From the NCBI RefSeq assembly GCF_016132545.1, contig NZ_CP066167.1:3160001-3224000 (forward strand): a stretch of 64,000 nt of DNA, written 5' to 3'. This DNA is from Spongiibacter nanhainus (lineage in GTDB: Bacteria; Pseudomonadota; Gammaproteobacteria; Pseudomonadales; Spongiibacteraceae). The notes below the pieces were generated by a model, which was not told the DNA's origin, made no database searches, and saw nothing but the letters and a program-made list of their open reading frames with translations. Position 1 is the stretch's first letter. The number at the start of each line of letters is the position of its first letter. Positions 9,373-17,357 of the stretch are shown here, in pieces. The position numbers were made by a program, and so were the translations under genes.

Positions 9373-9609
9373 CTACTCTGCCACAATCGTCGCCACAAGG
9401 TCGCCCCCTTTGACAACGTCATCAACCTGAACGCAGCGGCGAAGGATGCCCGCCGCCGGGGCTTCAATTTCAAACACCGCTTTCGCCACCATGATATCGG
9501 CCACCAGGTCGCCCGGAGCTACCCTATCGCCACTTTCAAAGTACCAGTTTGTCAGTGCACCCTCTGTAGTATCAGTCCATAAGTCCTCAGGAATTTTTAC
9601 TTCAATCAT
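9373..9609 (-). CDS. Free-standing lipoyl-domain protein
   Basis: This 78-residue protein is a single biotinyl/lipoyl-attachment domain with nothing attached. The modified lysine is Lys43 in DIMVAKAVFEIEAPAAG, matching the lipoyl beta-hairpin of E2 proteins. In 2-oxoacid dehydrogenase complexes this domain is fused to the E2 acyltransferase; here it stands alone after the two E1 genes on the same strand (13 bp from the E1-beta stop). It could act as a mobile acyl carrier for the E1 enzyme, with the acyltransferase and E3 supplied from elsewhere. The ATG at 9609 is chosen because it gives a compact domain (IEVKIPED) with GGAG upstream. Confidence 0.86.
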   Translation of the reverse strand: MIEVKIPEDLWTDTTEGALTNWYFESGDRVAPGDLVADIMVAKAVFEIEAPAAGILRRCVQVDDVVKGGDLVATIVAE

Positions 9610-9622
9610 GTGGTGCACTCCT

Positions 9623-10633
9623 TCACAGCATGCGACATGCCGCAGCATGGATTTTTTCGCTATTGGGCAGCGCGTACTGCTCCATGGGCGGCGTAAAAGG
9701 TATCGGGATATCGGGGTAGGCTACCCGCGCTGGCGAGGCGCGAAGGATTGAGACATCGCGCTCCACCACCGATGCGATCAGCTCACCGCTGACACCAAAG
9801 CTCTGATAGTCCTCATCCACCACCAGTAAGCGGCCGGTCTTTTGTACCGACGCAAACAATAGCTCGCGATCCAAGGGCACCAATGAACGCAGGTCCAATA
9901 CTTCGGCCGAGACCCCCTCCGCCTCCAATGTTTTGGCTGCCGCCAAGGCTTGATGGACACCAGGCCCCAACGCAGCAATAGTCAGGTGATCGCCCTCACG
10001 TACAATTTTCCCGCTACCCAGCGGCAGCGTGTAGGATTCTGTGGGGACATGAACGATAGAGCCGGGCTCAGTGCCGAGCCACCCCATACCTTGCAGGCCC
10101 TTGTGAAACATAAACACTACCGGGTTATTATCAGCGATAGCCGCGTTCATCAGCCCCTTGGCATCGTAAGCATTGGAGGGTGATACCACTTTCATTCCCG
10201 GTAGATGGGCAAAGGTGCCATACAAACACTGGCTGTGCTGCCCACCATCGCTGTAACCGCCCCCCACTGCGGTCATCAGTACCATTGGGCAAGGCTGAGC
10301 CCCGCCAGAAAAATAGGCATTCTTGGCGGCAAGGTTATAGATCGCGTCCATACACACACCAAAGAAGTCCACAAACATAAGCTCGGCGATGGGACGCATA
10401 CCCTGGGTAGCGGCGCCCACCGCCGCACCAATAAACGCGGTTTCCGATATTGGGGTATCGCGAATACGCTCTTCACCAAATTCTTCCAACAAACCCTGGG
10501 TAGTACCGAACACCCCACCCAGTTTGCCGATATCCTCCCCCATCACAAAAACCGTCGGGTCGGCACGCATGTTCTGGGCAATGGCTTCTGACATTGCTCT
10601 GGCAATAGTCAAACGGCGTTTCTTTTCAGTCAT
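9623..10633 (-). CDS. Thiamine-dependent dehydrogenase E1 component, beta subunit
   Basis: This is the beta half of an alpha2-beta2 E1 enzyme of the pyruvate/branched-chain/acetoin dehydrogenase class, which decarboxylates a 2-oxo compound with thiamine diphosphate and passes the acyl group to a lipoyl arm. It shows the typical FVMGEDIGKLGGVFGTTQGL, RIRDTPISETAFIGAAVGAA and AGVRP-like GMRPIAELMFVDF segments. The 336-residue length is standard. The ATG at 10633 lies 10 bp after the E1-alpha stop; upstream in-frame sequence overlaps E1-alpha and is not used. Substrate is not readable from sequence; acetoin-type or branched-chain-type are the candidates. Confidence 0.9.
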   Translation of the reverse strand: MTEKKRRLTIARAMSEAIAQNMRADPTVFVMGEDIGKLGGVFGTTQGLLEEFGEERIRDTPISETAFIGAAVGAATQGMRPIAELMFVDFFGVCMDAIYNLAAKNAYFSGGAQPCPMVLMTAVGGGYSDGGQHSQCLYGTFAHLPGMKVVSPSNAYDAKGLMNAAIADNNPVVFMFHKGLQGMGWLGTEPGSIVHVPTESYTLPLGSGKIVREGDHLTIAALGPGVHQALAAAKTLEAEGVSAEVLDLRSLVPLDRELLFASVQKTGRLLVVDEDYQSFGVSGELIASVVERDVSILRASPARVAYPDIPIPFTPPMEQYALPNSEKIHAAACRML

Positions 10634-10643
10634 GCTTTGGCTC

Positions 10644-11630
10644 CTACACGAACACGCAATCAAGGGCTTGAGCGGGTTGCGGAAAATCCGCCTCCCGGGC
10701 GAAATCGAAGGCAGAAGCCACCGTCGACCGAGCATCCTCCTCGAGAACCGACACGTCACCCTCGCTACAGACGCCGCTTTCCAACAAGTGTCGACGCATG
10801 GCTCGGATAGGGTCCCGGGCGATTGCCCCGGTTTTTTCGCCCTCGGGGCGATAAGCTTCAGCGTCCCCCATAAAGTGTCCTGCGAGCCGGCTGGTTTCGA
10901 TTTCAATCAAGGTTGGCCCCTCACCGCGCCGAGCGCGGGCTATGGCTTGCCCCGCGGTGGCAAAGACCGCCAAAGGATCGTTATCCGCCACGCGATAACC
11001 GGGGATGCCATACGCCTGGGCACGAACCTCGTTGCCCGGGACCGCCGTGGATGCTTGCTTGGCGACAGAAATCCCCCACTGGTTATCCTCAATCACACAG
11101 ATAAAGGGTAACTGCCATACTGCGGCCAGATTCATCACCTCGTGAAAGGCTCCCTGGTTACACGCCCCTTCGCCAATAAAGGCAACCGCCACTCGATCTT
11201 CGCCGCGCATTTTAAAACTCAGTGCCGCCCCGGCCGCCGGCGCCATGCCCTCGGCAATAATGCCGCTGCATACAAAATTCACCTGCGTGTCGAAGAGGTG
11301 CATATGGCCACCACGGCCCCCGGATAAACCTGAGGCCTTCCCGAAGATCTCTGCCGTCATACGGGGTAAATCCACCCCCTTGGCAATGGCGATATGATGG
11401 GGGCGGTGAGTCGCAGTCACTGCATCGTCTTTTCGCAGATGGGCGCACACTCCCACTGCACAGGGTTCCTGGCCATTAGACAGGTGCATCTCACCGGGTA
11501 TCGGCCCAGCTGCCATGTTAAAAACCGGTTGCTTGCCCTCTAGGTATGCTTTTTCGGTGGCTTCCTCAAAGTATCGGCTGGTAACCATTTTCAAATACAT
11601 CCAGCGTTGCTGTTCACTGGTCGCTTGCAT
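10644..11630 (-). CDS. Thiamine-dependent dehydrogenase E1 component, alpha subunit
   Basis: The 328-residue protein is the thiamine-diphosphate-binding half of the E1 enzyme. The binding motif runs from GEGACNQG to about 30 residues on at EDNQWGIS, and GGRGGHMHLFD is the family segment that lines the cofactor site. I chose the ATG at 11630, with GAGAGG eight nt upstream, over an ATG nine codons earlier that has no Shine-Dalgarno. It heads a three-gene run E1-alpha, E1-beta, lipoyl protein with gaps of about 10 bp. Acetoin dehydrogenase AcoA is the closest-feeling family. No E2 or E3 gene follows. Confidence 0.9.
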   Translation of the reverse strand: MQATSEQQRWMYLKMVTSRYFEEATEKAYLEGKQPVFNMAAGPIPGEMHLSNGQEPCAVGVCAHLRKDDAVTATHRPHHIAIAKGVDLPRMTAEIFGKASGLSGGRGGHMHLFDTQVNFVCSGIIAEGMAPAAGAALSFKMRGEDRVAVAFIGEGACNQGAFHEVMNLAAVWQLPFICVIEDNQWGISVAKQASTAVPGNEVRAQAYGIPGYRVADNDPLAVFATAGQAIARARRGEGPTLIEIETSRLAGHFMGDAEAYRPEGEKTGAIARDPIRAMRRHLLESGVCSEGDVSVLEEDARSTVASAFDFAREADFPQPAQALDCVFV

Positions 11631-11686
11631 GGCATATCCTCTCGATAACAGCGTCATAAAACTAAAAAGCTAAGCGGCAACTATCG

Positions 11687-12082
11687 TTAAACCGCATCAG
11701 CTAAATCACACAACAGAGCGTAATCGAGAAGCTGCTTGATGCCGCCCTCATCATCGAGAAAGGCCACGGGACCATGATTGGTAAACAGCAACTCTGTGTA
11801 TTCGGGAAACAGCGTTTTCTCATGGATTGCGCCCAGCGGTTCGTAGCCATAACATCCGGCTACAGCCTCACCGGCAACGTATTGCATACGCCCGGTGATC
11901 ACGTAGTATTCCCCGGCCCCATGATGCTTGTGGATAGGGAAAAAACTCCCTGGCTGGCAGCGAAACAACACTGTCCACACACCGGATTCCTGACTGACTC
12001 TCAATAGCTTGAAGTCGATACCGTCAATTATTGGAATCCACTTCAAGGTACTGGCGTCTTTTAGAATTTCGCTAGCTTCCAT
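11687..12082 (-). CDS. Dke1-like cupin dioxygenase
   Basis: A 131-residue single-domain cupin resembling acetylacetone-cleaving dioxygenase (Dke1) and the 2,4'-dihydroxyacetophenone dioxygenase/ChrR-type cupins. The three-histidine iron site of Dke1 (spaced H-x-H and a later H) is matched by His51, His53 and His87, in HKHHGAGEYYVITGRM and GAIHEKT. Dke1 splits a beta-diketone with O2 into a carboxylate and a 2-oxoaldehyde. Here the gene lies 56 bp upstream of E1-alpha on the same strand, so it probably leads the operon. The substrate is inferred only. The ATG at 12082 is preferred over a start 14 codons earlier. Confidence 0.8.
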   Translation of the reverse strand: MEASEILKDASTLKWIPIIDGIDFKLLRVSQESGVWTVLFRCQPGSFFPIHKHHGAGEYYVITGRMQYVAGEAVAGCYGYEPLGAIHEKTLFPEYTELLFTNHGPVAFLDDEGGIKQLLDYALLCDLADAV

Positions 12083-12383
12083 GACACTGACTCTCTCGCA
12101 ACGTTTGGCATTCTTGGGGCTCAAAAAGCGCTTAAGGGCCCGTGGAGCGAATCCTGATATACGGACACACCACGGCTTTCAGCCACTATAAATCCCACCC
12201 CATCTGCAGACTTGAACGCCAAAGCAGGTATACATGGTCATCTGTGCACTGCGAGCTTAGCTAGGTTTGACAGCGCACAGGCTCATGGCTAATAGTGCAG
12301 TTGAGAGACGGCTACCGCGACCGGAAGCTAACTAGCGGAATGCTGCCATACCAATAACAACAGCAAGCAACGAGGGCATTGCC
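12083..12383. other. Divergent regulatory region between cupin and araC-type gene
   Basis: About 300 bp with no coding sequence. It carries a plus-strand promoter (12267-12295) for the AraC-type regulator and must also hold the promoter of the cupin/E1 operon, which I could not pin down. This is the natural place for the AraC-type protein to bind. Confidence 0.6.
12267..12295 (+). promoter_or_regulatory. Predicted sigma-70 promoter of the AraC-type regulator
   Basis: TTGACA (12267-12272), a 17-bp spacer and TAATAG (12290-12295). The start codon lies about 80 nt beyond the expected start site. Confidence 0.65.
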
Positions 12384-13379
12384 ATGATGCAAGCCACCTC
12401 AGCCACCGGCACTGCCGTACACTGGAACACTGACGACCTTCCCCTTGCCGACAAATTTGATGCCTGGCGGGATATGCTGTGCCAGTCACATCTGCCCTGG
12501 TCGGTGGATCGTCCCACCACCGATAAGACCTTCAACGCCAACATCCAGATGCATAGCTTTAACGGTTACCGGCTGATTAAATGTATATGTGACCCGCTGG
12601 TGGGATATCGAGGTATGCAGGAATTTGCAAACACCGATGACGCCTACCTGAGTGTCTTGTATATCAAGCGGGGAAGAGAAAACCTTCGCATCGACTATCA
12701 GGACATCGAACTACAGGCTGGCCAGCTTATTCTCTGGGACAGTACCCGCAAAATGCACTTCAATGTTCCCGAGCGCCTGGAAAAAGTGACACTGATGTTG
12801 CCCGAACGCAGTCTAACCAGTGTGTTTGCCCATGCCCACGACTATGCTGGCATCCCGCTTTCGGCCACTACTGGCATGGGCGCGGTCTTTGCCAACCACC
12901 TACTTCAGCTTGAACAGCAAATGCCGAAAATTGGTGCAGAGACTGGCACCGCGCTAATGCGGCCCACCATGGACATGCTCGCCGCTCTGCTCTCCAGCAA
13001 AACCTCGCTATCCCCAGCCACCCTCAAGTTCGTCATGCTAAGGCGGATTAAACAGTTCATCGTTCACAACCTGGGCAACGAGCAGCTCGGCCCGGCCATG
13101 ATTGCCGAAGCGCACCAGATATCACTGCGCTATCTTCACTTGCTCTTTGAAGACGTAGGCACCAGCGTCTCCCAGTGGATTCGCCAGCGTCGCCTGGAGC
13201 GCAGTAAGGACGATATTCTCAGCGCCGGTATCAGCAAGCTGTCCATCGCTGAAGTTGCCTATCGCTGGGGGTTCAGTGACCCCAGTCATTTCAGCAAGGT
13301 GTTTAAGAGGGAATACGGCGTTTCGCCTAGGGGAATGTTGAATGCCCAGCGCCTTCATAGTGGCGAAGCGCTGCAATAA
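12384..13379 (+). CDS. AraC-family transcriptional regulator
   Basis: The 331-residue protein has an N-terminal ligand/dimerisation domain of the AraC_binding_2 type (about residues 20-200) and a C-terminal double helix-turn-helix, with ISKLSIAEVAYRWGFSDPSHFSKVFKREYGVSP as the conserved second half. This domain pairing is common in activators of aromatic or alkane catabolic operons. It is divergent from the cupin/E1 genes, which makes it their probable regulator. GAGGG lies eight nt before tandem ATG codons. Its 3' end overlaps the convergent TetR-type gene by 53 bp. Confidence 0.9.
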   Translation: MMQATSATGTAVHWNTDDLPLADKFDAWRDMLCQSHLPWSVDRPTTDKTFNANIQMHSFNGYRLIKCICDPLVGYRGMQEFANTDDAYLSVLYIKRGRENLRIDYQDIELQAGQLILWDSTRKMHFNVPERLEKVTLMLPERSLTSVFAHAHDYAGIPLSATTGMGAVFANHLLQLEQQMPKIGAETGTALMRPTMDMLAALLSSKTSLSPATLKFVMLRRIKQFIVHNLGNEQLGPAMIAEAHQISLRYLHLLFEDVGTSVSQWIRQRRLERSKDDILSAGISKLSIAEVAYRWGFSDPSHFSKVFKREYGVSPRGMLNAQRLHSGEALQ

Positions 13380-13980
13380 ACAGCGGCAGACTGATCTCGA
13401 GAGGCTCCTGACTCGCTATAGCACTATCGGCCGACACTGGATATAGAAGTGCAGTGCCGTCTTGATGATGGTCAGAACGAGCAGCTCCAGCCGCATTGCA
13501 GCGATTGGGGCGGGCCTTTTCTGCGATCATCGAAGACCGGATACAGACCGCGCCGACGACCAACTGAATCATCGTAAAATAACACTGTAGTGCCTGCTCG
13601 GCAGAGAAGCCGGCCTCGGTCAGTGTGTCCACAAAAGAGTCGGTGACATAGGCTGCCTGCTCACCCAAGCTGATCGCACCCAGCACTGACACCCAGCTCA
13701 TATCCCGGCACAGCGCGCTGTACATTCGGCGGGCAACGGTTTCCACCCACTGCTCCCAGGGCAATGGCTCGCTGGGAATCACATCGGCACTGGCAATAAA
13801 TGCGTCCAGGGCAGCAGAGAGCAAGGCCTCTTTATTGGGGAAGTGCTTGTACATCGCCATAGCACTCACATTGAGGCGCGCGGCAACCTTTCGCATCGAC
13901 AGCGCATCAACGCTCGATTCCGCGATGATATCCAGAGCCGTCGCTACAAAATCTTCTCGGCACAAGTTTTTCCCAGCCAA
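13327..13980 (-). CDS. TetR-family transcriptional regulator
   Basis: The 217-residue protein has a TetR N-terminal helix-turn-helix (about residues 8-55: LSMRKVAARLNVSAMAMYKHFPNKEALL) and a variable ligand-binding C-terminus (TetR_C-like). It lies 40 bp downstream of the P450 gene on the same strand, probably as the second gene of one operon. The perfect palindrome at 15455-15470 in the P450 promoter is its likely operator, which would make the operon self-repressed. The last 53 bp of the gene overlap the AraC-type gene on the other strand. Confidence 0.9.
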   Translation of the reverse strand: MAGKNLCREDFVATALDIIAESSVDALSMRKVAARLNVSAMAMYKHFPNKEALLSAALDAFIASADVIPSEPLPWEQWVETVARRMYSALCRDMSWVSVLGAISLGEQAAYVTDSFVDTLTEAGFSAEQALQCYFTMIQLVVGAVCIRSSMIAEKARPNRCNAAGAARSDHHQDGTALLYPVSADSAIASQEPLEISLPLFIAALRHYEGAGHSTFP

Positions 13981-14020
13981 GGCTATTGTCTCCTGTATCC
14001 GTCCTCAGGCTATGCTTCGC

Positions 14021-15400
14021 CTACACGAGTGGGCGTCTATCAAAGGCTATCGGCAGGCGTACCAGGGTATGAGCAAACATTGATGCCTGAAATGGCGCAC
14101 TGCCGTTGATGCGAAGATTTTCGGTGCGCCTGAGAAATTCCCTGAGCACTATACGAATTTCACTGCGAGCGAGCTCGCGACCAATACAGGCATGGACTCC
14201 ATGACCAAAGGTCAGGTGCTTTTTGCCATTGGCCCTGTCGAGCTTAATGGCATCAGGATTCTCAAACACCCGCTCGTCGCGATTACCCGAAGCCCACATC
14301 AGAAACAGTCGACTACCGGCTGGCAATTCGACGCCATGCAACTGCGTATCCTGTTTCACCCATCGAAAGTGCCCCTGGAACGCCGACTCCAGTCTAAAGA
14401 CTTCTTCGATAAAGTCTGGCAGTTTACTCATATCGGCGCAGAGCTCTGCGTATATGTCGGGGTTCTCAATCAGCATCTTCAGGGCGTTGCTCATGCTGGT
14501 GGCACTGGAATCACTGCCGGCGATCAACAACTGGAACATAGCACTGACAGCGGCTGCCTCTGTCATGACATTGTCGGGGTCATTAACCGCTTCGACAAAA
14601 ATCGCGCTGAGATCGTCACGGGGACGCCTTTTAGCCTCCAGGAATTGCTCCCAGCAATAACGGACAAAGGCAATCAACTCTGCCTGCGCCACCATCAATT
14701 CCCTGTGTGTCGCAATACCACTCTGGGTGGTAATGCCATGGACACACCATGCTTTCACCTTCTCATAGTCGTCTTCGGGAAAACCCAGTAAACGTATAAT
14801 GACACGCATTGGCAGGCGCCAGGCGAAGGCCTGCATAAATTCCACCTCTCCGCTGTCGATAAACTCGTCCATCATGCTTTGGCAGAGAGCTTCGACCATT
14901 CCATCAAGAGTTTTCACAAAGCGGGAATTCAGCCCCTTGTGAGCGACCTTCCGCTCACTGGTGTGAATTGGAGGGTCCGATAGCGCCAATACATTGCCGG
15001 GAATCAACCCCAGATCCGCGAGGCGCTGCTGCTTTTTACCCAGGTCGACAATGATTTGGCCCGGCCTTAGTCCCGCAATGGCCCCTTGGTAGGTTGATGA
15101 GAACAGGTCGGTATTCTTGCTGACCGCAGCAATATCCTCATAGCGAGAGACACAATAGATGCCATTTGCCAACCGATAAATCGGATAGCCATCTCTGAGC
15201 ATCTTGTAGAAGGGATAAGGGTTTTGAAAACACGCGTTGTGCAGAGGACGGAAGTCTTCTGGGGATTGCGCGATGTCGGGAATTGGCTCGGCGGTGTCCT
15301 GGTGACGTGGCATGTCGCGCATTAACGCTGCCCTAGCCCTCAGCATCGCCTCAATGCCGTGAGACAAAGCCTTTCGTCGAATATGAAAGCCACTATGCAT
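14021..15400 (-). CDS. Cytochrome P450 (soluble bacterial class)
   Basis: A heme monooxygenase of about 459 residues. The heme-binding loop FGHGVHACIGRELAR places the thiolate at about Cys405. The K-helix ExxR is in EEVFR, and the I-helix oxygen-binding motif is AGSDSSA, in which Ser replaces the usual acid-alcohol Thr. It resembles the CYP107/CYP109/terpene-steroid group of bacterial P450s, which take electrons from ferredoxin; no ferredoxin or reductase gene adjoins. Substrate unknown. The start is uncertain: GTG 15412, ATG 15400 and ATG 15346 are all in frame, none with a strong Shine-Dalgarno. It is followed by a TetR-type gene. Confidence 0.92.
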   Translation of the reverse strand: MHSGFHIRRKALSHGIEAMLRARAALMRDMPRHQDTAEPIPDIAQSPEDFRPLHNACFQNPYPFYKMLRDGYPIYRLANGIYCVSRYEDIAAVSKNTDLFSSTYQGAIAGLRPGQIIVDLGKKQQRLADLGLIPGNVLALSDPPIHTSERKVAHKGLNSRFVKTLDGMVEALCQSMMDEFIDSGEVEFMQAFAWRLPMRVIIRLLGFPEDDYEKVKAWCVHGITTQSGIATHRELMVAQAELIAFVRYCWEQFLEAKRRPRDDLSAIFVEAVNDPDNVMTEAAAVSAMFQLLIAGSDSSATSMSNALKMLIENPDIYAELCADMSKLPDFIEEVFRLESAFQGHFRWVKQDTQLHGVELPAGSRLFLMWASGNRDERVFENPDAIKLDRANGKKHLTFGHGVHACIGRELARSEIRIVLREFLRRTENLRINGSAPFQASMFAHTLVRLPIAFDRRPLV

Positions 15401-15438
15401 GATCTTGAGCACTCTGCAATAAACAAAAGCGATCGAGC

Positions 15439-15468
15439 ATTGTAATCACGCCCAGGTTTACATGTAAA
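15439..15468 (-). promoter_or_regulatory. Predicted promoter of the P450-TetR operon
   Basis: On the minus strand TTTACA (15463-15468), an 18-bp spacer and TACAAT (15439-15444). The -35 hexamer lies inside the 16-bp palindrome at 15455-15470, so a bound repressor would block RNA polymerase. Confidence 0.65.
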
Positions 15469-15470
15469 CC
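15455..15470. promoter_or_regulatory. 16-bp perfect palindrome, likely TetR-type operator
   Basis: GGTTTACATGTAAACC is a perfect inverted repeat with no spacer, the size and form of many TetR-family operators. It covers the -35 region of the P450 gene, whose operon includes a TetR-type gene. I saw no second full copy in this window. Confidence 0.7.
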
Positions 15471-15800
15471 GACCTAATGAGCTTGGCGCGCAGCAGGCCC
15501 TGCCAATAGCCAAGGCAGCGTTTGCAATCGAGCATCAAATGAACGTAAGCGCGCGGATGGGACTGAGGACTATCAGAGCAATAGCCGTGACAAGCCCCGC
15601 TTATAGGATTACCGAAGGCTTCCACAACAAAATGGAAATGATCTCGCGGCGAGCGTATGGTTTTAGAAACTTTGAGAACTACCGACTACGAGTGCTGGCC
15701 CATTGTGGATGGGACGGTGTGATAAATAGGGTTTAGTGAGTGCCATCCCCCGTTAATGGGGTAGAGCCGTAGAGCCCAGAGAAATAGAGAGGGGAAAAAA
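15471..15800. other. Gap between P450 promoter and tRNA-Lys
   Basis: About 330 bp without a convincing gene. A 65-codon plus-strand frame (15539-15736) has no Shine-Dalgarno and no recognisable features. A small hairpin (CCCC...GGGG near 15748-15762) and a T-run on the minus strand just after the tRNA are the only structures seen. Confidence 0.6.
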
Positions 15801-15875
15801 TGGTGGGCCGTGATGGATTCGAACCATCGACCAATTGGTTAAAAGCCAACTGCTCTACCACTGAGCTAACGGCCC
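15801..15875 (-). tRNA. tRNA-Lys (anticodon UUU)
   Basis: The minus strand folds as a cloverleaf: acceptor GGGCCGT paired with ACGGCCC, D-stem GCTC/GAGC, anticodon loop CTTTTAA (anticodon TTT), T-arm with GGTTCGAATCC, and an encoded CCA end. The sequence is close to E. coli tRNA-Lys. It sits directly downstream of queC/upstream in map order, as in related genomes. Confidence 0.97.
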
Positions 15876-15889
15876 CGAAGGAGGCGCAT

Positions 15890-15917
15890 ATAATACGGAT
15901 TTAGATAAAAAAAACAA
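15890..15917 (-). promoter_or_regulatory. Predicted tRNA-Lys promoter
   Basis: On the minus strand TTGTTT (15912-15917), a 16-bp spacer and TATTAT (15890-15895), followed by a GC-containing discriminator about 14 nt before the mature tRNA end. Confidence 0.6.
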
Positions 15918-15944
15918 CAGCCTGGCAACAAAAAAGTAACACTG

Positions 15945-16628
15945 TTAGCGACTCACCGCATAGCGCGTGGGGTCAGGCAAGCCCGCTTGTAGAAACCCTT
16001 CCCTACGCAAATGGCAACTGTCACAGCGACCACAGGCTTCGCCGTCCGCATTTGCCTGATAACAAGAGACGGTTTGACTGTAGTCGACTCCCAAATCCAC
16101 CCCCAACTTAATGATTTCCGCCTTGGTCAAATCAATCAGCGGGGTGCGGATTTGCAGGCTCTCCCCCTCAACCCCGGCCTTGGTGGCCAAGTTGGCCATG
16201 CGCTGGAAAGCCTCGATAAAATCCGGGCGGCAGTCTGGATAGCCCGAATAATCTACAGCGTTGACGCCGATAAAAATGGTGTCGGCCGCCAGGACTTCGG
16301 CCCAGCCCAGAGCAATGGAGAGAAATACCGTATTGCGGGCCGGCACATAGGTGACGGGAATGCCTTCGGCCCCGCTGAAATCGGGTACATCGATGCCGGT
16401 GTCGGTCAAAGCCGAGCCACCAATACTGCTGAGATCGAGATTGATGACCTTGAAGGCCTGGGCGCCGAGCTGCTCCGCTATCCGCCGGGCCGCCTGCAGT
16501 TCAGCGCGATGACGCTGGCCATAGTCAAAGGCCAAGGCATAACACTCGTAGCCTTCCTTTCTGGCCTGAGCCAATACGGTTGCGCTATCCAGGCCGCCCG
16601 AAACCAGCACCACGGCTTTTTTACTCAA
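15945..16628 (-). CDS. queC: 7-cyano-7-deazaguanine synthase
   Basis: QueC turns 7-carboxy-7-deazaguanine into preQ0 with ATP and ammonia, on the way to the tRNA base queuosine. The ATP-pyrophosphatase loop [12 protein letters not shown] is at residues 10-21. The C-terminal zinc site is visible as [16 protein letters not shown]. The 227-residue length is normal. It follows queE, its pathway predecessor, by 36 bp on the same strand. Confidence 0.96.
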   Translation of the reverse strand: MSKKAVVLVSGGLDSATVLAQARKEGYECYALAFDYGQRHRAELQAARRIAEQLGAQAFKVINLDLSSIGGSALTDTGIDVPDFSGAEGIPVTYVPARNTVFLSIALGWAEVLAADTIFIGVNAVDYSGYPDCRPDFIEAFQRMANLATKAGVEGESLQIRTPLIDLTKAEIIKLGVDLGVDYSQTVSCYQANADGEACGRCDSCHLRREGFLQAGLPDPTRYAVSR

Positions 16629-16664
16629 AGTTCACCTCGACATTTCAATAGTGGCGACCGGGAT

Positions 16665-17357
16665 TCAGTGCCCCGGGCTGTCGTTCCACAATAGCTTGTG
16701 AAGTTGCAGCTGGAATCTAACAGCCAGGTTGTCTGCGACAATCCACTCCGCCAAGGCGGTGGCGTCCACCTGACCGTAACTGGGCGAAAACCATACATCA
16801 CCCACCCGCTCCGAGAGCCGGTGCAAGTCGAGCTGCATCCTAGCCCACTCGTAGTCTTCACGGTTACAGATTACAAATTTGATTTGGTCTGCAGGATTCA
16901 GATATTGCAGATTTTCCCACAGATTGCGCTGTAGCTCCCCTGAGCCGGGCGTTTTCAGATCGAGCACTTTGCTCACCCGGCTGTCCACGTCGGCCACTGA
17001 CATTGCCCCCGATGTTTCCAGAGACACGTGATACCCGGCGTCACAAAGACGAGCCAGCAGCGACAGGCAAGCCGGCTGCGCCAGAGGCTCACCGCCGGTC
17101 ACACAGACATAGCGCGGTGCATAGCCGGCAACGTCAGCCAAAATAGCGTCGAGGGTGCGACGCTCACCACCGTGGAAGGCATACTCGGTATCACAATACT
17201 GGCAGCGCAGAGGGCAGCCTGTCAGGCGCACGAAAACCGTGGGTAGGCCCGCGGTATTGGCCTCGCCCTGCAGAGAGTAGAAGATTTCCGTGATCCGCAG
17301 CTCGCTGTCTAACTTCCCCTCAGTGCGAACTGGGCTATCAGTTATTACCGGATCCAC
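16665..17357 (-). CDS. queE: 7-carboxy-7-deazaguanine synthase (radical SAM)
   Basis: QueE rearranges 6-carboxytetrahydropterin to 7-carboxy-7-deazaguanine using a 4Fe-4S cluster and S-adenosylmethionine. The CxxxCxxC motif is Cys48, Cys52 and Cys55 in GCPLRCQYCDTEYAF. GEPLAQPACLSLL matches the SAM-binding region (GGEP). At 230 residues it is the longer gammaproteobacterial form. The GTG start directly abuts the TAG of the upstream cpoB gene, so translation is probably coupled; no other good start exists before the core domain. Confidence 0.94.
   Translation of the reverse strand: MDPVITDSPVRTEGKLDSELRITEIFYSLQGEANTAGLPTVFVRLTGCPLRCQYCDTEYAFHGGERRTLDAILADVAGYAPRYVCVTGGEPLAQPACLSLLARLCDAGYHVSLETSGAMSVADVDSRVSKVLDLKTPGSGELQRNLWENLQYLNPADQIKFVICNREDYEWARMQLDLHRLSERVGDVWFSPSYGQVDATALAEWIVADNLAVRFQLQLHKLLWNDSPGH

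Noticed and set aside
15539-15736. 65-codon plus-strand frame between P450 and tRNA-Lys
   Set aside because: No Shine-Dalgarno, no recognisable pattern, Arg/Ser-rich like random GC-rich DNA.
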